DNA of 15,264 nt from Peptococcaceae bacterium UBA5767. Lineage in GTDB: Bacteria; Bacillota; TC1; UBA5767. This document shows, one piece after another, positions 7,714 through 13,575 of the stretch. The notes beneath the pieces were generated by a model. The model was not told the DNA's origin. It made no database searches and saw nothing but the letters and a program-made list of their open reading frames with translations. Numbering within the stretch: position 1 is the stretch's first letter; each line of letters opens with the position of its first letter. The stretch is from NCBI GenBank assembly GCA_002418765.1, contig DIET01000047.1, positions 1-15,264 on the forward strand, read 5' to 3'. A program made the translations under genes and the position numbers.

Positions 7714-8472
7714 ATGTTAGCCAAACGTATTATTCCTTGTCTGGATGTAGACAAGGGAAGAGTAGTCAAGGGAACCAATTTCGTGGATATCCGGGATGCC
7801 GGCGATGCTGTGGAGCTGGCCAAGTTTTATGATGCGGCCGGAGCCGATGAGTTGGTGTTCCTTGATATTACGGCGAGTCATGAAAAACGAGATATCGTGC
7901 TGGATATGGTCAGAAAGACTGCTGATCAGGTGTTCATCCCTTTTACTGTGGGTGGCGGGCTGAGTACGGTGGAGGACATGCATGCCATGCTTCAGGCTGG
8001 GGCGGATAAGGTGAGTATTTGTTCTCCGGCGATCAAGACGCCGGAGCTGATTACCCAGGGAGCCAAACGTTTTGGCAACCAGTGCATCGTGGTGGCGGTC
8101 GATGCCAAACGCATCGGGCCTGGTCGCTGGGAAGCCTATATCCATGGGGGACGGACGCCAAGCGGCTTGGATGTGCTGGAGTGGGTGAAACGGGCGGAAT
8201 CCCTGGGGGCTGGGGAGATTCTCTTGACGTCTATGGATGCGGATGGGACCAAGGAGGGTTATGATCTTGCTTTGACCCAGGCGGTATCCAGGGCCGTGAA
8301 GATTCCGGTGATTGCCTCGGGAGGTGTGGGGACGCTGGAACATCTTTATGATGGTCTGACCAAGGGTGAGGCCAGTGCGGTATTGGCGGCGAGCATCTTT
8401 CATTATGGGGAGTATTCGATTCGTGAGGCCAAGGATTATCTGAAGAGGAAGGGAGTGCATGTGAGACCATGA
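7714..8472 (+). CDS. hisF: Imidazole glycerol phosphate synthase, cyclase subunit (HisF)
   Basis: Uses ammonia delivered by HisH to turn PRFAR into imidazoleglycerol phosphate and AICAR; the AICAR returns to purine synthesis. Catalytic D11 (MLAKRIIPCLD) and D130 (VVAVDAKRIG) are both present, as are the VGGGLSTVEDM and ASGGVGT phosphate-binding loops. The length of 252 residues is normal. The start codon follows the hisA stop with no gap, and AGGAAGGGG in the end of hisA serves as ribosome site. The stop overlaps the hisIE start by four bases. Confidence 0.97.
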   Translation: MLAKRIIPCLDVDKGRVVKGTNFVDIRDAGDAVELAKFYDAAGADELVFLDITASHEKRDIVLDMVRKTADQVFIPFTVGGGLSTVEDMHAMLQAGADKVSICSPAIKTPELITQGAKRFGNQCIVVAVDAKRIGPGRWEAYIHGGRTPSGLDVLEWVKRAESLGAGEILLTSMDADGTKEGYDLALTQAVSRAVKIPVIASGGVGTLEHLYDGLTKGEASAVLAASIFHYGEYSIREAKDYLKRKGVHVRP

Positions 8473-9131
8473 AAATCAAGAACCTAAGTGAGATTCGATA
8501 CAATGAACAGGGGTTGATACCGGCCATCGTTCAGGATGCGGAGCATCTGGATGTCCTGATGTTGGCTTATATGAATGTGGAGTCGCTCAATAAGACGTTG
8601 AATACCGGGGAAACGTGGTTTTATTCTCGTTCCAGGCAGAGTTTGTGGAACAAAGGCCAGAGCTCCGGCAACAATCAGAAGGTGGAAGAGATCTTGTATG
8701 ATTGTGATGCCGATACCTTGCTGGTCAAGGTGAAGCAGTTGGGGACCGGCAAGGCTTGTCATGAGAATATGCGTACTTGTTTTCATAACCGGTTGCTGAA
8801 AGATGGTTCTGGGGAGGAACTGGCGGATGCCATGCCTACCGGTGGTCCGGCGCTCGGGAAAGTCCTGGGAGAGGTCAATGATGTGGTGTATGATCGTAAG
8901 GAAAAAATGCCTGAGGGATCGTATACGACCTATCTCTTTGAAAAGGGCATTGATAAGATTCTAAAGAAGGTGGGCGAGGAGTGTACGGAGTCCGTGATTG
9001 CGGCCAAAAACCGTGATCCTGATGAGGTGGCTTATGAGGTGTCGGATCTGTTGTATCATCTCTTGGTGATGCTGGCAGAGCAGGATGTGCCTCTTTCGCG
9101 TCTGGCAGAGGAGCTGCAAAAGAGAAGGTAA
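8469..9131 (+). CDS. hisIE: Bifunctional phosphoribosyl-AMP cyclohydrolase / phosphoribosyl-ATP pyrophosphatase (HisIE)
   Basis: A fusion that performs steps 2 and 3 of the pathway: the HisE domain removes pyrophosphate from PR-ATP, and the HisI domain opens the adenine ring of PR-AMP. HisI occupies about residues 1-110, with SRSRQSLWNKG and the three zinc cysteines C79, C97 and C104. HisE occupies about 128-220, with KVGEECTESVIAAK and EVSDLLYHLLVML. The segment before C97 (QLGTGKACH) seems about two residues longer than the common form, but the cysteines are kept. It is the last gene of the his run; no terminator is visible right behind it, so read-through into the deaminase gene is possible. 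Confidence 0.95.
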   Translation: MKIKNLSEIRYNEQGLIPAIVQDAEHLDVLMLAYMNVESLNKTLNTGETWFYSRSRQSLWNKGQSSGNNQKVEEILYDCDADTLLVKVKQLGTGKACHENMRTCFHNRLLKDGSGEELADAMPTGGPALGKVLGEVNDVVYDRKEKMPEGSYTTYLFEKGIDKILKKVGEECTESVIAAKNRDPDEVAYEVSDLLYHLLVMLAEQDVPLSRLAEELQKRR

Positions 9132-9199
9132 ATGGTAGATGGCTGGGAAGGAAAAGTGTTTTGATTGTAGGTAAATCACTACAAGAAGAGGGGGAATTG

Positions 9200-9718
9200 A
9201 TGTTGGAGAAGAATGATCAGTTTTCGTATTTTACATTGGAAAAAGACAAAGCGTTATTGGAAAGAGCGGTTGCTATTTCCTGGAGTTCCAAAGAGCATGG
9301 CAATACACCCTTTGGTGCTCTTTTGGTAGATGAACAAGGGAATATTCTTATGGAGCAGGAGAATATTGAGATAACGGAAAAAGATTGTACCGGTCATGCG
9401 GAGACGACCTTGATTCGCAGAGCATCCAAGGCGTATGATAAATCGTTTCTAGCTAGGTGCTCCCTTTATTCTACAGCAGAGCCTTGTGTCATGTGTGCAG
9501 GTGCTCTGTACTGGAGCGGTATTGGACGTTTGGTATATGCGATTTCCGAGAAGAAGCTTTTGATGCTCACAGGTGATAATGAACAAAATCCAACGCTTGA
9601 TGTGCCTTGTAGGACAGTGTTTGAACATGGTCAAAAGGATGTGTTGGTGGTGGGCCCCATCGAAGATGAAGCTTTGGAAAATATGGTTGTGGCACCGCAC
9701 ATAGGCTATTGGGATTGA
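9200..9718 (+). CDS. Zinc-dependent nucleoside/nucleobase deaminase (cytidine deaminase-like fold)
   Basis: A 172-residue hydrolytic deaminase of the CDA/TadA/GuaD superfamily. Zinc ligands are H66 in GHAE, with proton shuttle E68, and C96 and C99 in EPCVMC. PFGALLVDEQGNIL and AGALYWSGIGRLVYA are typical of the TadA/guanine deaminase branch. The substrate cannot be fixed from sequence: guanine, a nucleoside or a modified base are all possible. It is unlikely to be TadA itself, given the long C-terminal tail ending in a GYWD-type sequence. A TTG start 13 codons upstream is open, but the ATG at 9200 has GAAGAGGGGG in front at good spacing. It stands between the his operon and a nucleoside-type importer, which suggests salvage. 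No own promoter was recognised. Confidence 0.85.
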   Translation: MLEKNDQFSYFTLEKDKALLERAVAISWSSKEHGNTPFGALLVDEQGNILMEQENIEITEKDCTGHAETTLIRRASKAYDKSFLARCSLYSTAEPCVMCAGALYWSGIGRLVYAISEKKLLMLTGDNEQNPTLDVPCRTVFEHGQKDVLVVGPIEDEALENMVVAPHIGYWD

Positions 9719-9795
9719 GCATGTACGGATGCTATCGGCAGGCGATAAAGGGTTTCGGCTTCAAACCAAGTTTTGGGCCAGTTTGTGATGAACGC

Positions 9796-9835
9796 AATAG
9801 AAGCCGATGTTTTCATTGGTTTCTATTTTTATTTT
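9796..9835 (+). terminator. Intrinsic terminator after the deaminase gene
   Basis: A 14-bp stem (9796-9809 with 9814-9827) contains two G-U pairs and a TTTT loop. The core arms are ATAGAAGCCGATG and CATTGGTTTCTAT. It is followed by TTTTTATTTT. It lies about 80 bases after the deaminase stop and separates that unit from the importer operon. Confidence 0.85.
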
Positions 9836-9875
9836 GGCAGCTAGGCAGACTATTTTTATTTTGGCAGCTAGGCAG
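9823..9875. repeat. Perfect tandem duplication, 26-bp unit with 27-bp period
   Basis: Positions 9823-9848 are repeated exactly at 9850-9875, with one base (A9849) between. The unit starts with CTATTTTTATTTTGG and ends with GCTAGGCAG. The first copy begins inside the 3' arm of the terminator, so the duplication copied the terminator's T-rich tail. The second copy ends directly at the -35 box of the promoter at 9876. Confidence 0.95.
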
Positions 9876-9904
9876 TTGACACAGTCTGGTTTACGTCATA
9901 TAAT
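9876..9904 (+). promoter_or_regulatory. Perfect-consensus sigma-A promoter (P1)
   Basis: TTGACA (9876-9881) and TATAAT (9899-9904) are separated by 17 bases, the ideal arrangement. The T-rich second repeat copy (about 9851-9862) lies where a distal UP element would act. A start site near 9911 is expected. The next recognised gene is the permease at 10442, giving a leader of about 530 bases. Confidence 0.85.
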
Positions 9905-9926
9905 TAGATTGACCAGTCAATCTAAT
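9903..9926. promoter_or_regulatory. 24-bp perfect palindrome over the P1 start site, candidate repressor operator
   Basis: Arms ATTAGATTGAC (9903-9913) and GTCAATCTAAT (9916-9926) are exact reverse complements around a central CA. The palindrome overlaps the last two bases of the -10 box and covers the expected start. Its size and symmetry suit a homodimeric repressor such as a TetR- or MarR-type protein; no such regulator gene is in the window. A 10-bp RNA stem is possible but would be only partly transcribed. Confidence 0.8.
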
Positions 9927-10080
9927 AGATAGCAATGCTTGGCTGTACTCCTGAGGGCTTACGCGAAGGTGAGATGGGCAAGATAGATGTAAGATGTGCT
10001 ATTTCACAAGGCCTTTGGTTAAACTGTATGGGGTGAAGAAGCATGTGGCCAATTGCAGGGGAGGCGCTCTAGAGCCTTGC

Positions 10081-10110
10081 TTGACAATGAAATTGGAGTA
10101 TAGCTATAAT
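10081..10110 (+). promoter_or_regulatory. Perfect-hexamer sigma-A promoter (P2)
   Basis: TTGACA (10081-10086) and TATAAT (10105-10110) are separated by 18 bases. The 10-bp perfect palindrome GCTCTAGAGC (10066-10075) sits five bases upstream of the -35. An 8-bp inverted pair, AATGAAAT (10086-10093) and ATTTCATT (10128-10135), brackets the core. The expected start near 10117 leaves a leader of about 325 bases before the permease gene. Confidence 0.7.
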
Positions 10111-10250
10111 GAAGAAAAACTTAAAACATTTCATTTTCTAGACCAAGAGGGGTAGGAAGCAGAACGTGGGCATTGTGTGGCATGAGAAGTATGTATGCCA
10201 GGAGATATTGGGCGGATGCCTGTGGTGCTGGTGGTGCTTAGGAAACATCG

Positions 10251-10290
10251 ACTGGTTTTTGGCCATTGACATGAGACCAAAGAAACCAGT
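10251..10290 (+). other. Stem-loop in the importer leader
   Basis: ACTGGTTTTTGG (10251-10262) pairs with CCAAAGAAACCAGT (10277-10290): eight outer and four inner base pairs around a two-base bulge, with a 14-base loop. No T-run follows, so it is not an intrinsic terminator. GGGAGG directly follows. Its role is unknown. Confidence 0.45.
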
Positions 10291-10441
10291 GGGAGGAACA
10301 TAAAACAGTGTCGGAGTATGTTCATGGCTCAGATGACAGGGTGGCCGAAAATATTGTCATGGTATTATGTTTTGGCTGACATAATGAATGTTGCAATTAC
10401 GTTGTCGAAGATGTGCTTGGTGCTAATGAAGAGGGACGCTT

Positions 10442-11509
10442 ATGTTGGGAAGTCGATTTAAGAACACCATTATGAAGGTCAGCATATCGATCATATCCAT
10501 TTTGGGAGCGATTCTGATCGGGGCTGTGATCATTGCTTCCGTTGGAGAAAATGTTTTTATTGCATATGGATTTTTATTAAGGGGCGCCTTTGGGAATAGT
10601 CGTGCTGTCGGGGAGACACTGGTCAAAGCCACGCCGCTTATTTTTACTGCCTTGGCGGCTGTTTTTTCTTATCGCTGTGGGATGTTCAATCTGGGAGCCG
10701 AAGGCCAGTTTATCATGGGAGCGGTAGCAGCATCATGGATCTCGGTGACCATTCTTCCGTTTGGGGGTATTATAAATACACTACTAAGTCTTTTAGTAGG
10801 TGCCTTGGCAGGAGGAGTTTGGGGGGCTATCCCAGGTTTATTGAAGGCATACCGGGGTTTGAACGAAATGATTGTCAGTATTTTATTAAATTATGTAGCT
10901 ACTTTATTTATGGCCTTTCTTTACTCCGGACCATTGATGGAAAAAAATATACCCCAGACAGCGGCTGTATTTGATGATGTGAAACTGACCAGATTGTTGG
11001 AAGGATCAAGAGTGCACAGTGGTATATTTATTGCTGTGGGTGTAGCGATTCTGGTTACCTATTTTTTATTTAAGACAGCCAAAGGATATCAATTACGTGT
11101 AGTTGGTCTCAATCCGATTGCTGCCAAGGTGAATGGATTGCCAGTAAAAAAGATGATAGCCAGCGCCTTTGTCGTATCTGGCATGATTGCCGGGTTGGGC
11201 GGTGCTACTGAGTTGTTGGGATCGTCGTATAGATTGATGGCGGGATTTGGCCAGGGATTTGGATTTGATGGCGTGGCCATCGCGCTGATTGGTCAGCTAC
11301 ATCCTATTGGAGCTGGTCTGATTGCTTACCTGTTCGCGGTGTTACGGACAGGCGCCAATACCATGCAAATCGCCACGGGAATTACGACTGCTGTGGTGGA
11401 CATTGTGCAGGCGGTAATTATTATTTTTGCTGTGGCAGCAACCGCCATAACAGCACTACCTGGTGTGAAGGCCATTGTGAACAGGAAATGGAGAGGGATA
11501 GAGCAATGA
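10442..11509 (+). CDS. BMP-type ABC importer, membrane permease 1 (NupP-like)
   Basis: Inner-membrane permease of a type that imports nucleosides together with a BMP-family lipoprotein, comparable to B. subtilis NupP. The 355 residues are strongly hydrophobic with roughly ten predicted membrane segments, the first at about residues 12-35. Family signatures are FSYRCGMFNLGAEGQFIMGA, ALNEMIVSILLNY-like RGLNEMIVSILLNY, and the cytoplasmic coupling region GYQLRVVGLNPIAAKVNG followed by SGMIAGLGGATE. The ATG at 10442 follows GAAGAGGGA at suitable spacing; a later ATG at 10472 lacks one. It opens a four-gene operon and overlaps the next gene by four bases. Nucleoside as substrate is inferred from the family and from the neighbouring deaminase. 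Confidence 0.9.
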   Translation: MLGSRFKNTIMKVSISIISILGAILIGAVIIASVGENVFIAYGFLLRGAFGNSRAVGETLVKATPLIFTALAAVFSYRCGMFNLGAEGQFIMGAVAASWISVTILPFGGIINTLLSLLVGALAGGVWGAIPGLLKAYRGLNEMIVSILLNYVATLFMAFLYSGPLMEKNIPQTAAVFDDVKLTRLLEGSRVHSGIFIAVGVAILVTYFLFKTAKGYQLRVVGLNPIAAKVNGLPVKKMIASAFVVSGMIAGLGGATELLGSSYRLMAGFGQGFGFDGVAIALIGQLHPIGAGLIAYLFAVLRTGANTMQIATGITTAVVDIVQAVIIIFAVAATAITALPGVKAIVNRKWRGIEQ

Positions 11510-12450
11510 TGGATACCGTTTTTAGTGTTCAGTTCTTGGGAAGTCTGTTGCAATCGACCCTTCGTGTGACCACTCCATTGCTTTTGGTTGCCTTGGGGGA
11601 GTTGTATGGGGAGCGTGCTGGCATGATCAACATCGGACTGGATGGAATCATGACTTTTGGCGCCACGGTGGGATTTATTGTAGGATACATCACCGTGAAT
11701 CCGTTGATGGGGTTGGTAGCCGGAAGCTTGGCTGGCGTTCTGATTAATATGATTTATGCTTATAGCACTATTTCCCTCCGTTCTGGTCAGATTATCAATG
11801 GCATGGCTCTGAATATTCTGGCACCGGCTTTGTCTGTGTTTATGTTCAGACAATATTTTGGGGTCACGACAAAATTGATTCAGGGTACGGTTCTGGCGTC
11901 AGTATATATTCCTGTTTTGTCTGATATACCGATTCTGGGACCACTTCTTTTTAGACAGAATCCCATAACCTACTTGGCTTTTGTATTGGCAATCCTGACG
12001 GCGATATTTTTTAACAAGACGAAACCAGGCCTTGACTACAGAGCTGTCGGAGAGTTCCCTCGTGCGGCCGAAACCTTGGGCATCCATGTGACCAAAATGA
12101 AATACATCGCCACGGGGATGTGTGGGTTGCTGGCTGGACTGGGTGGAGCTTATCTGAGTACTTGTTACATGGGTACCTATTCGGAGGGGGTCGTCGCAGG
12201 ACGTGGCTTTATTGCTTTGTCGGCGGTCATTTTTGGAGGATGGAGAGTGCGGGGCTTGGTGCTCGCTACGCTTCTTTTTGGATTTACGGATGCCGTGCAA
12301 CTGCGGTTTCAGACCATATTGCCTGTGATACCATATCAAATTTTGGCCATGCTTCCTTATTTGGCTACCATCGGGGCGCTATTTTTAATGCATAACAGTG
12401 GGTTGGCACCAAAAGCAAATGGATTACCTTATTCACGGGAGGACCATTAG
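11506..12450 (+). CDS. BMP-type ABC importer, membrane permease 2 (NupQ-like)
   Basis: The second, shorter permease subunit, which pairs with the preceding permease. Its 314 residues carry the diagnostic GERAGMINIGLDGIMTFGA block near the N-terminus and the coupling region AVGEFPRAAETLGIHV followed by LLAGLGGAYLS. About eight to ten membrane segments are expected. Two starts compete: 11488, and 11506 overlapping the previous stop as ATGA. I chose 11506 because GAGAGGG (11491-11497) is then eight bases upstream; 11488 has no such site. The stop codon is buried in the hairpin at 12445-12468. Confidence 0.9.
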   Translation: MMDTVFSVQFLGSLLQSTLRVTTPLLLVALGELYGERAGMINIGLDGIMTFGATVGFIVGYITVNPLMGLVAGSLAGVLINMIYAYSTISLRSGQIINGMALNILAPALSVFMFRQYFGVTTKLIQGTVLASVYIPVLSDIPILGPLLFRQNPITYLAFVLAILTAIFFNKTKPGLDYRAVGEFPRAAETLGIHVTKMKYIATGMCGLLAGLGGAYLSTCYMGTYSEGVVAGRGFIALSAVIFGGWRVRGLVLATLLFGFTDAVQLRFQTILPVIPYQILAMLPYLATIGALFLMHNSGLAPKANGLPYSREDH

Positions 12451-12468
12451 AATAATTGCATTCTAATG
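12445..12468 (+). other. Intercistronic hairpin before the binding-protein gene
   Basis: CATTAGAA (12445-12452) and TTCTAATG (12461-12468) form a perfect 8-bp stem with an 8-base loop, spanning the permease 2 stop codon. It is followed by ATTTTATAAT, a weak T-rich tail. It may act as a partial terminator or as an RNA-stability and processing element that lets the lipoprotein be made in different amounts from the permeases. Confidence 0.55.
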
Positions 12469-12496
12469 ATTTTATAATATGAAAGGAAGTGTTTGT

Positions 12497-13492
12497 ATGA
12501 AGGTAGTATCCAAAAGAGTTTTAGCAGTATTGGTGATTGTTGCACTAAGCTTGACTATCATTGGTTGTGCAGGGGCCGAGGAGGGTGCTGATTCTGGCGA
12601 GAAAACGTATAAAATTGCGATGGTCGCCAATGCCTCTATCGCAGATGGAGGCTGGAACAGTGCTTGTTATGATGGCATGATTGGTGCTGCGGAATTGAAT
12701 GGTTGGGAAACGTCTTATTCCGAAAATGTGGAACAAACAGATTATGTTGCGACGTTCACTGAATATGGAAATCTTGGCTATGACTTGGTTTTTGCTCCTG
12801 GCAACGAGTTTAGCGATGCGGTGAAAGAAGCGGCTGCCAGTTACCCGGATACTAATTTTATTGTGCTGAATGGGGAAGTCGTGGAGGAAAATGTTGAATC
12901 GATCATGGCGGACAATACGATGATCGGATTTTTAGCAGGTACTCTTGCGGGTTTGAAAACACAGACCAATGAAGTGGCCCTGATTGGTGGCATGGAAATT
13001 ACGCCGGCGATGCAGAGTATTGACGGATTTGAACAAGGTGTAGCCTACGTCAATCCAGATGCCAATGTCAGTGTTGCCTTCACCAATTCTTGGAGCGATG
13101 CAGCCAAGGGTAAAGAAGCTGCTCTTTCTTTGATCGATACCAAAGATTGTGATGTGTTCTTTGGTATTTCCAGTGCAGGAGATGCCGGCATGCGTGAGGC
13201 GCTTGCGGATTATGATGACAGGTGGACCATTGCACAGCCTTCGGATTTGTTGGATCAATTCCCAGATATCACCCTGACCAGCATCATGAACGATAACGCT
13301 CAGTTGATTGGGAATTCGATGAAGGCGGTTATGAACGGCGAGTTCGGCAACAAGGTTTTCTTAGGCGGATTGACAGAAAATGTTTTGGCAATCGGAGAAT
13401 TTGGAGAATCGGCCAATGATGTCAAAGATGAGTACATGGAAATTGTCGAGGGCATCAGGGACGGCTCAATCACATTTGATTACAATGTTTAG
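12497..13492 (+). CDS. BMP-family substrate-binding lipoprotein of the importer
   Basis: Extracytoplasmic ligand-binding protein anchored to the outer face of the membrane. The N-terminus is a lipoprotein signal: basic MKVVSKR, a hydrophobic stretch, then lipobox IIGC with C24 as the lipidated cysteine. The BMP/PnrA-like domain follows, with IADGGWNSACYDG, YDLVFAPGNEFSDAV, FIVLNGE and FGISSAGDAGM. The 331 residues match the family. An ATG six codons upstream (12479) is open, but AAAGGAAG lies between the two and fits the ATG at 12497. BMP proteins characterised elsewhere bind purine nucleosides, so a nucleoside is the likely ligand. The protein is acidic, as usual for the family. Confidence 0.92.
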   Translation: MKVVSKRVLAVLVIVALSLTIIGCAGAEEGADSGEKTYKIAMVANASIADGGWNSACYDGMIGAAELNGWETSYSENVEQTDYVATFTEYGNLGYDLVFAPGNEFSDAVKEAAASYPDTNFIVLNGEVVEENVESIMADNTMIGFLAGTLAGLKTQTNEVALIGGMEITPAMQSIDGFEQGVAYVNPDANVSVAFTNSWSDAAKGKEAALSLIDTKDCDVFFGISSAGDAGMREALADYDDRWTIAQPSDLLDQFPDITLTSIMNDNAQLIGNSMKAVMNGEFGNKVFLGGLTENVLAIGEFGESANDVKDEYMEIVEGIRDGSITFDYNV

Positions 13493-13524
13493 ATTGCAGT
13501 TCTGATAAAAGGAAGGTCATATTG

Positions 13525-13551
13525 CCCTGGTGCAGGTTTGCTGCGCCAGGG
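13525..13551 (+). other. Strong GC-rich hairpin between binding-protein and ATPase genes
   Basis: CCCTGGTGCAG (13525-13535) pairs with CTGCGCCAGGG (13541-13551) over 11 bp with one G-U pair and a GTTTG loop. The sequence after it is TGCTTGGTCTTT, without a clean T-run. It most likely reduces read-through or protects upstream mRNA, lowering ATPase relative to binding protein. An unused-looking AAGGAAGG-TTG start signal (13510-13524) precedes it. Confidence 0.65.
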
Positions 13552-13575
13552 TGCTTGGTCTTTGGAGGCGATAGT

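Larger units (their letters stand above)
9927..10441. other. Gene-poor leader region upstream of the importer operon
   Basis: No recognisable gene and no known riboswitch pattern that I can identify (no purine-type core, no T-box motif). It contains promoter P2 (10081-10110), the palindrome GCTCTAGAGC (10066-10075), a stem-loop at 10251-10290, and a 7-bp inverted repeat ATTATGT/ACATAAT (10364-10370 with 10379-10385). Three short open frames in different phases look weakly protein-like: 9935-10036 (33 codons), 10033-10155 (40 codons from GTG) and 10308-10379 (23 codons from GTG after GGGAGG). No frame stays open across the region. It may be a structured leader, an unannotated RNA, or a decayed gene. 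Confidence 0.5.

Noticed and set aside
10131..10325. Minus-strand 64-codon frame with a lipoprotein-like start (LVSC)
   Set aside because: No ribosome site and no recognisable domain. It also lies opposite promoter and leader structure, so chance is the simpler explanation.
10354..10385. TTGTCA and CATAAT as a third promoter before permease 1
   Set aside because: The spacing of 20 bases is too long, and the area is better described by the ATTATGT/ACATAAT inverted repeat.
9876..10441. Purine riboswitch or T-box in the importer leader
   Set aside because: I looked for the purine-type core and the T-box motif and saw neither. A covariance-model search would be needed to exclude other classes.
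12456..12478. TTGCAT and TATAAT as a separate promoter for the lipoprotein gene
   Set aside because: The spacer is only 11 bases, and no -35 is found at 16-18 bases from the TATAAT.
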